Positions 34,130-43,458 of a DNA stretch of 64,000 nucleotides are shown piece by piece. Origin of the DNA: Streptomyces qinzhouensis (lineage in GTDB: Bacteria; Actinomycetota; Actinomycetes; Streptomycetales; Streptomycetaceae); NCBI RefSeq assembly GCF_007856155.1, contig NZ_CP042266.1, forward strand, positions 2,108,001-2,172,000, in the 5' to 3' direction. The notes below the pieces were generated by a model. It searched no databases and was not told the DNA's origin. It saw only the letters and a list, made by a program, of their open reading frames with translations. Every line of letters begins with the position of its first letter. Position 1 is the first letter of the stretch. The position numbers and the translations under genes are program-made.

Positions 34130-35404
34130 TCAGCCGGAGACCCGGCCGGCCAGCTCCGTCAGCGGCACGGACGGGTCGGCGAGCGCCTCGGGGTCGACCG
34201 GGGCACCGGAGCGGATCAGCTCCTGCACGGGTTCTGTGACGTCCCACACATTGACGTTCATGCCCGCGAGCACCCGGCCCCCGGCCAGCCAGAAGGCGAT
34301 GAACTCGCGTTTCCCGGCGTCACCGCGGAGCACGATCTGGTCGTACGAGCCGGGCGGCGCCCAGCCCGAGTACTCCATGCCGACGTCGTACTGGTCGGAG
34401 TAGAAGTAGGGGACGCGGTCGTAGACCGTGTCCCGGCCCAGCATGGAGCGGGCGGCGGCCGGGCCGCCGTTGAGCGCGTTGGCCCAGTGCTCGACCCGGA
34501 TCCGGCTGCCCAGCAGCGGGTTCTCGGCGGCGGCGACGTCCCCGGCCGCGTAGATATCGGGGTCGGAGGTGCGCAGGGCGGCGTCGACGGCGATACCGCC
34601 GCCGTCGGCCCGGTCCACCACGGCGAGACCCGCGGCCTCGGCGAGCGCGGTGCGCGGGGCGGCGCCGATCGCGGCGAGCACATCGTGCGCGGGGTGCTCC
34701 TCGCCGTCGTCGGTGCGGACCGCGAGGACCATGCCGTCCTGACCGGTGATCTCGGTGAGCCGGGCGCCGAAGTGGAAGCCGACGCCGTGCTCGGTGTGCA
34801 GATCGGTGAAGAACTGGCCCAGCTCGGGGCCGAGGACATGGTGCAGGGCGGTGGGCTCCGGCTCGACGACGGTGACCTCGGCGCCGTAGCCACGGGCCGC
34901 GGCGGCGACCTCCAGGCCGATCCAGCCCGCTCCGGCGATCACCAGCCGGCCGTTCTCGCGGCCGAGACCGGTCAGCACCTGACGGAGCCGCTCGGCGTGG
35001 GCGAGCCGGCGCAGATGGTGCACCCCGGCCAGACCGGTGCCGGGGACGTCGAGGCGCCGGGGCTCGGCTCCGGTGGCCAGCAGCAGCTTGTCGTAGTGCA
35101 CGACCGTGCCGTCACCGAGCCGTACGGCACGGGCCGCCCGGTCGACCGCGACCACGGACTGGCCGAGATGCAGCTCCACATCGGCCTGCGCGTACCAGGC
35201 GGGTTCATGGACGAAAACGCTCTCCCGGCTGTCCTTGCCCTGGAGATAGCCCTTGGACAGCGGTGGGCGTTCGTAGGGGTGGTCGCGTTCGTCGCCGATG
35301 AGGATCACCCGCCCGGTGAAACCCTCCGACCGCAGGGTCTCGGCGGCCTTGGCCCCGGCGAGACCACCGCCGACGATGACGAATGTCTGTTCTCCGTCGA
35401 CCAC
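34130..35404 (-). CDS. FAD/NAD(P)-dependent ferredoxin-reductase-type oxidoreductase
   Basis: A 424-residue flavoprotein. The FAD site is FVIVGGGLAGAKAAETLRSEGF, the NAD site LVIAGAGWIGLEVAAAARGYGAEVTVVE, and the second FAD motif TSDPDIYAAGDVAAAE. The C-terminal reductase domain (VPYFYSDQYDVGMEYSGWA) is that of rubredoxin/ferredoxin reductases such as those serving P450 or dioxygenases. The GTG at 35404 has GAGGAGG at an 8-10 base distance. No ferredoxin or P450 gene is nearby, so its partner is unknown. Confidence 0.9.
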   Translation of the reverse strand: MVDGEQTFVIVGGGLAGAKAAETLRSEGFTGRVILIGDERDHPYERPPLSKGYLQGKDSRESVFVHEPAWYAQADVELHLGQSVVAVDRAARAVRLGDGTVVHYDKLLLATGAEPRRLDVPGTGLAGVHHLRRLAHAERLRQVLTGLGRENGRLVIAGAGWIGLEVAAAARGYGAEVTVVEPEPTALHHVLGPELGQFFTDLHTEHGVGFHFGARLTEITGQDGMVLAVRTDDGEEHPAHDVLAAIGAAPRTALAEAAGLAVVDRADGGGIAVDAALRTSDPDIYAAGDVAAAENPLLGSRIRVEHWANALNGGPAAARSMLGRDTVYDRVPYFYSDQYDVGMEYSGWAPPGSYDQIVLRGDAGKREFIAFWLAGGRVLAGMNVNVWDVTEPVQELIRSGAPVDPEALADPSVPLTELAGRVSG

Positions 35405-35558
35405 TTGATGCCTCCTCTTGTGCTTCCGCGTCGCCGGCCGCCGCCCGCTCTCCACGCTGCGCAGCCTGGTGCGAGCGTCCCGCACGGAGCGGAGCGGCGG
35501 AAGAGGGAGTGCGCCGGGCGTGTCTTGCCCGCGCCCCCTCCCGGGGGTGCCGCCGGGG

Positions 35559-36995
35559 TCAGCGGCGGGCTGTGAGCTGGGCGTGCAGGGTCACGGCCGA
35601 GGCATCGGTGAGGGCCGCGATCTGATCCACAATCACCCGACCGCGCGCCCGGTCGTCGGGCGCGGCGTCGAAGAGGGCGCGGAATTGGGGGTCGAGTCCG
35701 TCGGGTGCGCGCCGGGTGAGCGCCTCGGCCAGTTCGGCGACGACGACGCGCTGGTCGGCCCGGATCGCCTCCTGTTCGGCGCGCTGCATCACATAGCGGT
35801 CGGCGACGGCCTTGAGAACGGCGCATTCGTTGCGGGTGGCAGGGGGGACGACGAGCTCGGCGGCGTAGCGGGTGAGCCGGCCGGTGCCGTACGTCTGCCG
35901 GGTGGCGCCCTCGGCGGCCAGGCAGAAGCGGCCGATGAGCTGGCTGGTGGCGTCCTTGAGGCGGGCCTGGGCGGGGGCCGAGCCGTCGTAGTGGTGGGGC
36001 CACCACTCCTGGTCGAGGAGGCGGTCGAGGGCCTCGGCGAGTTCCGCCGGGTCGGTGTCGGCGGGGACGTAGCGGCCGAGGGCGACCCGCCAGATCTCGG
36101 CCCGCTCGGGTTCGGCGAGCAGCAGATTGGGGTCGATGTGCCCGGCGTGGAGTCCGTCCTCGAAGTCGTGGACCGAGTAGGCGACGTCGTCGGACCAGTC
36201 CATCACCTGGGCCTCGAAACAGCGGCGGTGCCGGGGGGCGCCGTCGCGGACCCAGGCGAAGACGGGCAGATCGTCCTCGTACACCCCGAATTTGACGGAG
36301 CCGGGGTCGGTGGGGTGGCCGCCGAGCGGCCAGGGGTATTTGGTCGCGGCGTCGAGGGCGGCGCGGGTCAGGTTCAGTCCGACGCTGACGGGGGCGCCGT
36401 CCTCGGGGGTGAGGAACCGCTTGGGTTCGATCCGGGTGAGCAGCCGAAGGGACTGGGCGTTGCCCTCGAAGCCGCCGCAGTCCCGGGCGACCTCGTTGAG
36501 CGCCACCTCGCCGTTGTGGCCGAAGGGCGGATGGCCGAGGTCGTGGGCGAGGCAGGCGGCCTCGACGAGATCGGGGTCGCAGCCGAGGGCGGCGCCCAGT
36601 TCCCGGCCGACCTGGGCGCATTCGAGGGAGTGGGTGAGCCGGGTGCGGGGGCTGGCGTCCCAGGCCTGGTTGCGGGTGCCGGGGGTGACGACCTGTGTCT
36701 TGCCCGCGAGGCGGCGCAGGGCGGCGGAGTGCAGCACCCGGGCGCGGTCGCGCTGGAAAGCGGTCCGGCCGGGGCGTTTGTCGGGCTCGGGGGCCCAGCG
36801 GGCGGTGGCCGTCTCGTCGTATCCGAATACGTCATCACCGCTACCGCCACCGCCGCCGTACGAGCCGGGGTCTCGGGGGTGGCCCGGGTGTTCCTGCGCG
36901 CCGCCGGGGCCGGGGGCGGCCGGGTGGCCGTAGGCGTGGGGGTGCGGGCCCCGGGGTCCGGGCCCGTTCGATGTGGTGCCGGTGGTGCCTTCCAT
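35559..36995 (-). CDS. dgt: Deoxyguanosinetriphosphate triphosphohydrolase-like protein
   Basis: A 478-residue HD-domain hydrolase that cleaves dNTPs to nucleoside and triphosphate. The metal site is visible: His in [12 protein letters not shown], the HD pair in [16 protein letters not shown], and the distal Asp in [11 protein letters not shown]. The first about 60 residues are Pro/Gly/His-rich and poorly conserved; the start could be anywhere in this low-complexity stretch, and I chose the ATG at 36995. It is the first gene of the minus-strand block leading to dnaG. Confidence 0.92.
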   Translation of the reverse strand: MEGTTGTTSNGPGPRGPHPHAYGHPAAPGPGGAQEHPGHPRDPGSYGGGGGSGDDVFGYDETATARWAPEPDKRPGRTAFQRDRARVLHSAALRRLAGKTQVVTPGTRNQAWDASPRTRLTHSLECAQVGRELGAALGCDPDLVEAACLAHDLGHPPFGHNGEVALNEVARDCGGFEGNAQSLRLLTRIEPKRFLTPEDGAPVSVGLNLTRAALDAATKYPWPLGGHPTDPGSVKFGVYEDDLPVFAWVRDGAPRHRRCFEAQVMDWSDDVAYSVHDFEDGLHAGHIDPNLLLAEPERAEIWRVALGRYVPADTDPAELAEALDRLLDQEWWPHHYDGSAPAQARLKDATSQLIGRFCLAAEGATRQTYGTGRLTRYAAELVVPPATRNECAVLKAVADRYVMQRAEQEAIRADQRVVVAELAEALTRRAPDGLDPQFRALFDAAPDDRARGRVIVDQIAALTDASAVTLHAQLTARR

Positions 36996-37119
36996 GCCCC
37001 CGACGGTAGCCGGAGCCTGTGACGGTGGGGGCCGCCGGGCGAACCGATCCGGCCTCGGGCCGGGGCGGGGGCGGCCCACTCGGCAGAACCAGAACGCCTG
37101 TTCATGCGTCTGACCTGGT

Positions 37120-37878
37120 ATGAGGCGATCACTGGGAGGGCTGTGGGCCCGACTGCGGGAGCGGGTGCCCGGCCGGGTCCGGTCCGGGGCGGCCGCCCTG
37201 CGGGTGCCGAGGCCCCGGCTGCCCCGGTCGCGGCGGGGGCGGCGGCGGCTGGCGCAGGTGGTGATGGCGGGTGCCGTGCTCGCCCTGGCGCCGACGACCT
37301 GGCTGCACCTGTCGGCCGGTGACCGGGTCCGTACGGTCGCGGATGTACCGGCGCAGGACGTGGCGGTCGTCTTCGGCGCCGGTCTGTGGGACGGCCGGCC
37401 GACTCCGTATCTCGCGCACCGGCTCGACGCGGCCGCCGAGCTGTACCGGACGGGGAAGGTGAAGGTCGTCCTGGTCACCGGCGACAACAGCCGCGAGGAC
37501 TACGACGAGCCCGACGCCATGCGGACGTATCTGACCGGGCAGGGGGTGCCGGACGGCCGGATCGTCAGCGATTACGCGGGCTTCGACACCTGGGACTCGT
37601 GCGTCCGGGCCAAGAAGATCTTCGGCGTTGACCGGGCGGTCCTGGTCACCCAGGGCTTCCATATCCGCCGGGCCCTCGCGCTCTGCGGTTCCGCCGGGAT
37701 CGAGGCGTACGGAATCGGGGTGTCCGAGCCCCGCGACGCGACCTGGTACCACGGTGAGGTGCGCGATCTCGTCGCGGCGGGCAAGGCGGCGCTGGACACC
37801 GTGCTCGAACCGGACCCCCGTTTCCTGGGCGCGAAGGAGCGGGGCGTACAGGAGGCGCTGACCGCCGCCGGTCGCTGA
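37120..37878 (+). CDS. SanA/YdcF family (DUF218) membrane protein
   Basis: A 252-residue protein with one N-terminal membrane helix ([18 protein letters not shown], after an Arg-rich stretch) and a DUF218 domain: [58 protein letters not shown] and [30 protein letters not shown]. Enterobacterial SanA affects the envelope barrier and vancomycin sensitivity at high temperature. The domain would face outside. The exact reaction is unknown. Confidence 0.86.
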   Translation: MRRSLGGLWARLRERVPGRVRSGAAALRVPRPRLPRSRRGRRRLAQVVMAGAVLALAPTTWLHLSAGDRVRTVADVPAQDVAVVFGAGLWDGRPTPYLAHRLDAAAELYRTGKVKVVLVTGDNSREDYDEPDAMRTYLTGQGVPDGRIVSDYAGFDTWDSCVRAKKIFGVDRAVLVTQGFHIRRALALCGSAGIEAYGIGVSEPRDATWYHGEVRDLVAAGKAALDTVLEPDPRFLGAKERGVQEALTAAGR

Positions 37879-37948
37879 CCGGGCGGACCCGCCGGGGACA
37901 CGCGGGCACAGGCTCGCGTCGTCCGCGCCGCCGCGCGACAGTGGGCGC

Positions 37949-38539
37949 ATGCCCAAAATGGAACAGGACAGAACCACTCTGCTCGCCCGGCACTCCGCGG
38001 CCCTGGCGCTCTTCACGGAACGGGTCCACGCCGTCCGGCCCGGCCAGTGGGACGAGCCGACGCCGTGCACCGAGTGGTCCGTCCGCGATCTGGTCAACCA
38101 CCTCACGGCCGAGCAGTTGTGGGTGCCCGATCTGGTGACGGACGGAGCCCGGATCGCGGAGGTGGGCGACATGTACGACGGTGATGTGCTCGGCGGCGAC
38201 CCACGGGCCGCCTGGGACGCGGCGGCCCGGGCGGCCCGCCGGGCGTTCGCCGCGCCGGGCGCCCTGGAGCGTACGGTCGGCCTGTCGTACGGGGAGACCC
38301 CCGCGGTGGCGTACTGCGCCCAGATGACGACGGACGCGGTGGTGCACTCCTGGGATCTGTCCCGGGCGATCGGCGCGCCCGAGCGGCTCCCGGACGATCT
38401 GGTCGCCTTCGCCCTGGACGAGGTCACCCCGTACGCGGCACAGCTTTCGCAGACGGGCCTGTTCGCCCCGCCGGTCGAGCCCCCGCCGGGCGACAGCCAC
38501 CAGGCCCGGCTGCTGGCCCTGCTCGGCCGCCGGGCGTAG
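37949..38539 (+). CDS. TIGR03086 family metal-binding protein (DinB/mycothiol-type fold)
   Basis: A 196-residue protein with the maleylpyruvate-isomerase/DinB four-helix layout: WDEPTPCTEWSVRDLVNHLTAEQLW supplies the first His of the metal site, and YCAQMTTDAVVHSWDLSRAIG the later His. Relatives use a metal ion and often mycothiol. The start MPKMEQDR is the first of two close ATGs. No pathway genes are adjacent. Confidence 0.82.
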   Translation: MPKMEQDRTTLLARHSAALALFTERVHAVRPGQWDEPTPCTEWSVRDLVNHLTAEQLWVPDLVTDGARIAEVGDMYDGDVLGGDPRAAWDAAARAARRAFAAPGALERTVGLSYGETPAVAYCAQMTTDAVVHSWDLSRAIGAPERLPDDLVAFALDEVTPYAAQLSQTGLFAPPVEPPPGDSHQARLLALLGRRA

Positions 38540-38634
38540 GCGGGCGGGCGGACGCAGGCGGGTACAGGCGGCCAGGCGCAGGCGGGCGGACGCAGGCAGG
38601 CGGGTCCGGCGGTCGCCCGGCTGGTCCGGCGGGG

Positions 38635-39258
38635 TCAGGCCGCTTCGTACGGCCGTACGGCCCTGGCCTCCCTCAGCGCCTGCCCCCACCAGGCCAGCCG
38701 GTCCAGCAGCCCCTTGGCGGCGGCGTCGCAGTGCCGGGAGTCGCGGTGGCGGCCCTCCGCGTCGAAGTAGCTGTGGGCGTTGGCGAAGGAGACGGTGTCC
38801 CGGAGGGTGGTGGCGTGCAGTTCGGCGAAGACCTGCCGCAGATGCTCGACGGCGCGCAGTCCGCCGGACACACCGCCGTAGGAGACGAAGGCGACGGGTT
38901 TGGCGTGCCACTGCTCGCCGTGCCAGTCGATGAGGTTCTTCAGCGCCGCGGGGTAGGAGTGGTTGTACTCGGGCGTGACCACGACGAACGCGTCGGCCGC
39001 CGCCAGGCTCGCCGCCACCGCGGCGGCGCCGTCGGGTACCGGGGGCGGCCCGAAGGAGGTGGGCAGATCGACCTCGCCCACGTCGACGACCTCGGTCGTG
39101 AAGTCCGTGCGCCCCGCGGTGTGTTCCAGAAACCAGTCGACGATCACGGGCCCGAACCGCCCGTGCCGATTGCTCCCCACGATGACGGCCAGTCTCATCG
39201 GCTCCGCGTCCCGGGCCGCGAAACTCCCCGCCTCATGCTGCTGCGTTGTGATGTTCAT
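38635..39258 (-). CDS. NADPH-dependent FMN reductase (SoxR-regulon type)
   Basis: A 207-residue flavodoxin-fold reductase. After a 20-residue N-terminal extension the core begins MRLAVIVGSNRHGRFGPVIVDWFL (FMN phosphate loop) and continues with FVVVTPEYNHSYPAALKNLIDW and VAFVSYGGVSGGLRA. It reduces FMN, quinones or similar electron carriers. The promoter contains a SoxR box with the 19-bp spacer typical of MerR-class activation, and the predicted transcript begins at this ATG. In S. coelicolor an FMN reductase in the equivalent neighbourhood belongs to the SoxR regulon, responding to redox-active compounds. Confidence 0.9.
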   Translation of the reverse strand: MNITTQQHEAGSFAARDAEPMRLAVIVGSNRHGRFGPVIVDWFLEHTAGRTDFTTEVVDVGEVDLPTSFGPPPVPDGAAAVAASLAAADAFVVVTPEYNHSYPAALKNLIDWHGEQWHAKPVAFVSYGGVSGGLRAVEHLRQVFAELHATTLRDTVSFANAHSYFDAEGRHRDSRHCDAAAKGLLDRLAWWGQALREARAVRPYEAA

Positions 39259-39265
39259 GGGCACG

Positions 39266-39296
39266 AGACTGCGACCTCAACCAAAGTTGAGGTCAA
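39266..39296 (-). promoter_or_regulatory. SoxR-type promoter with 19-bp spacer
   Basis: Minus strand: -35 TTGACC (39291-39296), 19-base spacer, -10 CAGTCT (39266-39271). The over-long spacer is the mark of promoters activated by MerR-class proteins. The expected transcription start falls on or next to the ATG at 39258, implying a leaderless mRNA. Confidence 0.75.
39273..39294. promoter_or_regulatory. SoxR box
   Basis: Perfect inverted repeat GACCTCAAC (39273-39281), CAAA, GTTGAGGTC (39286-39294). Its inner part CCTCAA...TTGAGG equals the ends of the SoxR box of E. coli soxS, and it fills the spacer of the promoter. Confidence 0.85.
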
Positions 39297-39513
39297 GCTC
39301 CCCCTTCCCCCCGCCCGTCACCCGTTCGGCGTGCCTCCGGATGCCATCAGGCGGACCGGCCTGACCTGCGGGAACACTGGGTGTCCAGGGCGACACGCCG
39401 GGCGGCGCCGGGGGATCTGATGGGGTTTCAGCAGGCGTGGGGGGCGGGGTGGGACTTATCTCGGAGGGGACGGGCCCTGGGTCCGAAGGCCACCGCGCTC
39501 CCCGGAGGAGACC

Positions 39514-40095
39514 ATGCGCACCACCGCCCGACTGCTGACCAGTGCCGCGCTGGCAGTCGCCACCACAGGACTCGGCCTCGGCGCCGTGGGAGCGCACGCC
39601 GCCGGGGACCACGGCTCGCTGGAGGTCTTCCCCGCCACCGCCGAGCCGGGGGCGACGGTCACCGTCAACACCACGGCCTGCGGACGGGACGGGCACGGCA
39701 CGGGTGACGCGCGGGCGCTCGGGGTGGACGAGTTCCCGTTGGCGCCCGGTTCGCACCGGGATTCCGTGGTCGGCGAGTTCCGGGTGCCCAGCGGTATCGA
39801 GGCCGGGAGCTACCGCGTCGAGGTGCGGTGCAAGAACGGCAAGCGCAGCTCGGGGGACGTGGTGACGAGGCGCCGGGGAAACAGCGAGGACACGAGCGGA
39901 TCCCACCGGGGGAACAGCGAGGACTCGGGCGGATCGCACCGCGAGCAGCCCAGTGGGCATGTGCGGACCGGACTCGGCGGCAGCGTGGGCCCGGACACCA
40001 CCCGGATCGCGGCGGGTGCGGCCGTACTGGCCGCCGCCGCCGTCGGCGGGACCCTGCTTCTGCGTCGTCGGGCGAGAGGCGCGCAGGGCAGTTGA
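39514..40095 (+). CDS. Secreted, membrane-anchored protein (probable sortase partner)
   Basis: A 193-residue exported protein. Residues 1-30 are a signal peptide (LTSAALAVATTGLGLGAVGAHAA). A beta-rich domain follows (LEVFPATAEPGATVTVNTTACGRDGHG ... SYRVEVRCKNGKRSS) with two Cys that could pair. Then comes a Ser/Gly/Asn linker with the repeat RGNSED-GS-H, and a C-terminal membrane helix (IAAGAAVLAAAAVGGTLLL) with RRRARG. It has the anchor shape of a sortase substrate but no LPxTG-like motif. GGAGG lies upstream of the ATG. The next gene is a class F sortase. Confidence 0.8.
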   Translation: MRTTARLLTSAALAVATTGLGLGAVGAHAAGDHGSLEVFPATAEPGATVTVNTTACGRDGHGTGDARALGVDEFPLAPGSHRDSVVGEFRVPSGIEAGSYRVEVRCKNGKRSSGDVVTRRRGNSEDTSGSHRGNSEDSGGSHREQPSGHVRTGLGGSVGPDTTRIAAGAAVLAAAAVGGTLLLRRRARGAQGS

Positions 40096-40232
40096 CGGGC
40101 CCGCCGCCGAGCGGCCCCCGTCCCGCCGTGTCCCCCGTTCCCGCCGCACCCCGGCTTCCGCCGGTGGCGTCCGGCGGGGGCGGGGGACACCTCCCACTCC
40201 CCCCGGCCGTCACGACCCACCGTGGAGGACCG

Positions 40233-40853
40233 TTGAGCGCCAAAGCCAAATGGGGTCTGGCCGCCGCCGTCTGCGCCGGACTGTGGCTCGTCCACGACGG
40301 CGCGCGGACCGTGACCCCGCCCGCCCCGTCCGCCGCACAGGCCTTCGCGGCGGGCCCCCGGTTCCATACGGATGCCGCGGCCGACCCCCTGCCACCGTCC
40401 CAGCCGCTGCGATTCCGCATTCCGGACATCGACGTCGATGCCCCGTTCACCGGTCTCGGCCTCGGCCGGGACGGCAGTCTCGATGTACCACCCGCCGAGA
40501 ACCGGAATCTGGTGGGCTGGTTCCGGCAGGGCACCCCGCCGGGCTCCCGGGGCACATCCGTCGTCGCCGGTCATGTCGACAACGCGAGCGGTCCGGCCGC
40601 CCTGTACGCGCTGGGCGCCCTGGCGAAGGGCCATCGCATCGAGATCGTCCGGGCCGACCGGCAGGTGGCCGTGTTCACCATCGACGCCATCGAGGTGTAC
40701 GAGGCCGACGCCTTTCCCGACACCAAGGTGTACGGCCCGAAGGACCGCGCCGAACTCCGCGTGATCACCTGTGGCGGCGGTTTCAGCAAGAAGACCGGCT
40801 ACCGGGGCAATGTCGTCGCCTACGCCCATCTCATCGGGGTCCGGAAGGTGTGA
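40233..40853 (+). CDS. Class F sortase
   Basis: A 206-residue transpeptidase with one N-terminal membrane helix (WGLAAAVCAGLWLVHDGA). The catalytic residues are His in VVAGHVDNASG, Cys in VITCGGGF and Arg in TGYRGNVVAYAH. The TTG start follows GGAGG by four bases; the frame is open further upstream but this is the normal beginning of the family. Class F sortases are typical of actinobacteria and their targets are largely unknown. The gene follows a secreted protein with a C-terminal anchor, the usual partner arrangement in Streptomyces. Confidence 0.9.
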   Translation: MSAKAKWGLAAAVCAGLWLVHDGARTVTPPAPSAAQAFAAGPRFHTDAAADPLPPSQPLRFRIPDIDVDAPFTGLGLGRDGSLDVPPAENRNLVGWFRQGTPPGSRGTSVVAGHVDNASGPAALYALGALAKGHRIEIVRADRQVAVFTIDAIEVYEADAFPDTKVYGPKDRAELRVITCGGGFSKKTGYRGNVVAYAHLIGVRKV

Positions 40854-40915
40854 CGCCGAAGGCGGCGGGCCGGCGCTGCGGCACTCCGGCCGCGCCCCCG
40901 CCCGCCGCACCCCGG

Positions 40916-41608
40916 TCACCCGGCCGCGCCCCCGCTCAGGGCGCCACGGGCCGCCCCTTTCACCGCCTGCTCGTACAGCCGCCGCCCGCGCTCCGGCGAG
41001 AAGTCGAGCCGGGCCAGCACACCGGGGACGGCGATCGACGCCAGCAGCATGCGGTGCAGATCCGCCATCCGCTCCGGCATGTCCTGACGGTTGGTCATGA
41101 TGCTGGACATCACCTGGGTGCCGGTGAAGGTCGCGGTCATCATCCAGGAGACGGCCTCGATGTCCAGATGCGGCAGCAGCTCGCCGTTCATCTGCGCCTC
41201 ACGGAACTTGATCTGGTTGATCTCGTTCCAGGCCCGCATCGGGACCCGCCGGTCCAGCCCGTCCTTGGCCGAGCCCGCGTCCACGGTGAGCCGCACGCTC
41301 CCTTGGAAGATCGGGTCACCGGTCTTCGGCTGGAGCAGCCGCGAAAGCACCTGGGCCCCGTCGATCGCCTCCTGGAGCTTCAGCTCGTGCGGCGCGATCT
41401 CCGGCAGCACGTCGGCCTGGGCGTCGAGCACCGCCTGGGCGAGTTCCCGCTTGGACTCGAAGTGGAAGTACAGGGCGCCCTTGGTCAGCCCCGCCCGTTC
41501 GAGAATGTCGGTGATCTTCGTTGCCTCGTATCCGACTTCGTCGAACACCTTGGCCGCTTCCACGATGATCTTCTGCCGTGTGCGGATGGCCCGCTCCTGT
41601 TGCGCCAC
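40916..41608 (-). CDS. ScbR-type (gamma-butyrolactone receptor family) TetR regulator
   Basis: A 230-residue TetR protein. The DNA-binding part is AIRTRQKIIVEAAKVFDEVGYEATKITDILERAGLTKGALYFHFESKRELAQAVLD, and the C-terminal part has IFQGSVRLTVDAGSA and SIAVPGVLARLDFSPERGRRLYEQ, the signatures of the ScbR/ArpA gamma-butyrolactone receptor family. No afsA/scbA-type synthase gene lies in the window, so it may be a pseudo-receptor or sense another ligand such as an antibiotic. The GTG start follows AGGGGG. A 14-bp palindrome lies 33 bases upstream. A drug exporter gene is next to it on the same strand. Confidence 0.85.
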   Translation of the reverse strand: MAQQERAIRTRQKIIVEAAKVFDEVGYEATKITDILERAGLTKGALYFHFESKRELAQAVLDAQADVLPEIAPHELKLQEAIDGAQVLSRLLQPKTGDPIFQGSVRLTVDAGSAKDGLDRRVPMRAWNEINQIKFREAQMNGELLPHLDIEAVSWMMTATFTGTQVMSSIMTNRQDMPERMADLHRMLLASIAVPGVLARLDFSPERGRRLYEQAVKGAARGALSGGAAG

Positions 41609-41640
41609 AAGGCGCCCCCTAACCGCCGCTGCATAAAAAG

Positions 41641-41654
41641 AGACCGTACGGTCT
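41641..41654. promoter_or_regulatory. Putative autoregulatory operator of the ScbR-type regulator
   Basis: Perfect 14-bp palindrome AGACCGTACGGTCT, 33-46 bases before the regulator's start. A TAGAAT that could serve as -10 (41656-41661, minus strand) abuts it, so binding would block the transcription start. Confidence 0.6.
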
Positions 41655-41672
41655 GATTCTAACGTGGCCCCT

Positions 41673-41711
41673 GGTGGGCCGGTATCGGTAAGGCACCGAT
41701 ACCGGCCCACC
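41673..41711. terminator. Terminator hairpin after the MFS exporter gene
   Basis: Perfect 17-bp arms (41673-41689 starting GGTGGGCCGG; 41695-41711) with a 5-base loop, 77 bases after the exporter stop and just before the regulator's promoter. It keeps the two minus-strand genes as separate transcripts. Confidence 0.85.
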
Positions 41712-41787
41712 GCTCCCACGCTCCCACACCCCGCCTCCCGCGCGGACCGGGTCCGCGCGGGGAGCGGGGGGAGCGGGGGGAGCGGGG

Positions 41788-43380
41788 TCAGCGCTTCGAC
41801 AGCAGCTCCCCGTCCGCCGCCTCCGCGGTACCCGGCTCCCCTTCCCCACCGCCGGGACGGGCCTCGTGCTCACCGCCGGGCCGCTCGTCGCGCCCCGCGG
41901 CCGGCTCGGCGCGCCCGCCCCCGGCGGGGTTCCGCATCAGCACGGTCGCCAGGGCCGCCGCGACCAGTACCCCGGCGGCGCCCGCCAGGAAGCTGTGGGA
42001 CATACCCGTGGTGAATGCGGAGGCCGCGGCCTCCAGCAGCGCGCCGTCCTTGGTCCGCTCCGCCAGGTCGATCGCGTAGCCGATGGACTCGCGGGCCGCG
42101 TGGGGCGCCGCGGCCGGCATTCCGTCGGAGTATCCGCTGGAGAGCACGGCACCGATGACGGCGACGCCGAGGGCCGCGCCCGCCTGCTGGACGGTGTCGT
42201 TGAGGGCGGAGCCGACGCCCGCGTGCTCCTTGGGGACGGCACCCATCAGCGCGGAGATCACGGCGGGCATCGCGAGCCCGCTGCCCGCGCCCATCAGGAC
42301 CATCGCCGCGATGAGCACACCCCAGCCGTCATCCCGGGAGAGCGTCGACAGCACGGCGAACCCGGCCGCGATGGTGAGGAATCCGGTGACGGCGAGGACC
42401 CGGTTTCCGGTCCTGGGCAGCACGGACGCGCCGACGGCGTTGAACAGCAGGGTCGTCACCGCCAGCGGGGTGAAGGCGAGCCCGGCCGCGGTGGCGCTGT
42501 AGTCGAGGACGAACTGGAGGTACTGGGTCAGCACCAGCATCAGACCGCCGTTGGCGAAGGTCAGCAGGACGATGGAGAGACTGGCACCGGTGAAGACCTT
42601 GTTGCGGAAGAGGGAGAGCGGGACCATCGGCGATGCCGTGCGGGTCTCCCAGACCCCGAAACCGACCAGCCCCACCAGGGCGACGGCCAGCGAGATCTGC
42701 GTACCGGTGTGCCCGAGACCACCCTTCGGCAGTTCGATGACCGTCCAGACCAGGGCGGTCATTCCGGCCATCGAGAGCACCATCCCGACGGGATCCGCCT
42801 TGCGCCAGGGGCCCTTGGACTCCGGCATCAGCACCAGCGCCGCCACGATCGCCAGCACCGCGATCGGGATGTTGATCAGGAAGACGGCGCCCCACCAGAA
42901 GTCGGCGATCAGCGCACCGCCGAGGACCGGGCCGCCGACCAGGCCGACCATGGCGACCGCGGACCAGGCGGCGATCGCCTTCGGACGCTCGTCCTCGTCG
43001 AAGACCGTGACCAGGATGGAGAGCGTGCTCGGCATCACCAGCGCACCGCCGACGCCCATCAGTGTCCGGCCCAGAATGAGCAGTTCGGGGCTGGTGGCAC
43101 AGGTGGCGACCACCGACGCGGCACCGAAGACCACCAGTCCGACGATCATCACCTTCCGCCGGCCGTACCGGTCGGAGAGGCTGCCCGCCGTCAGCAGCAG
43201 ACCGGCGAAGACCAGCATGTAGGAGTCGAGGATCCACTGGATGTCCCGGTTGGTGGCACCCAGGTCCTTGGTGATCGCGGGGATGGCCACCGTGAGCACC
43301 ATGTTGTCGATCACCAGCACCAAGGTGCTCAGGCAGAGCACCACCAGAATCAGCCAGCGTCGTGGATGACGGTCCGTCAT
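41788..43380 (-). CDS. MFS drug exporter, DHA2 (EmrB/QacA) family
   Basis: A 530-residue, 14-helix proton-driven exporter. Motif C/D1 is visible at the N-terminus (LVLVIDNMVLTVAIPAI), motif A in SLSDRYGRRKVM, and the DHA2-type GPVLGGALIADFWWGAVFLINIPI in helix 5. The tail is rich in Gly and Glu. The ATG has AAAGG upstream. An inverted repeat of the TetR-operator type sits in its promoter, and the ScbR-type gene next door is the natural candidate regulator. It probably exports an antibiotic or signal molecule. Confidence 0.9.
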   Translation of the reverse strand: MTDRHPRRWLILVVLCLSTLVLVIDNMVLTVAIPAITKDLGATNRDIQWILDSYMLVFAGLLLTAGSLSDRYGRRKVMIVGLVVFGAASVVATCATSPELLILGRTLMGVGGALVMPSTLSILVTVFDEDERPKAIAAWSAVAMVGLVGGPVLGGALIADFWWGAVFLINIPIAVLAIVAALVLMPESKGPWRKADPVGMVLSMAGMTALVWTVIELPKGGLGHTGTQISLAVALVGLVGFGVWETRTASPMVPLSLFRNKVFTGASLSIVLLTFANGGLMLVLTQYLQFVLDYSATAAGLAFTPLAVTTLLFNAVGASVLPRTGNRVLAVTGFLTIAAGFAVLSTLSRDDGWGVLIAAMVLMGAGSGLAMPAVISALMGAVPKEHAGVGSALNDTVQQAGAALGVAVIGAVLSSGYSDGMPAAAPHAARESIGYAIDLAERTKDGALLEAAASAFTTGMSHSFLAGAAGVLVAAALATVLMRNPAGGGRAEPAAGRDERPGGEHEARPGGGEGEPGTAEAADGELLSKR

Positions 43381-43458
43381 TTCACGCCTTTCACAGGACT
43401 TTGAACCCCGGGAAGGTCGGCGGGCGCCGCCCTCCAGGGGTGGGGACCGCGCCAATAT

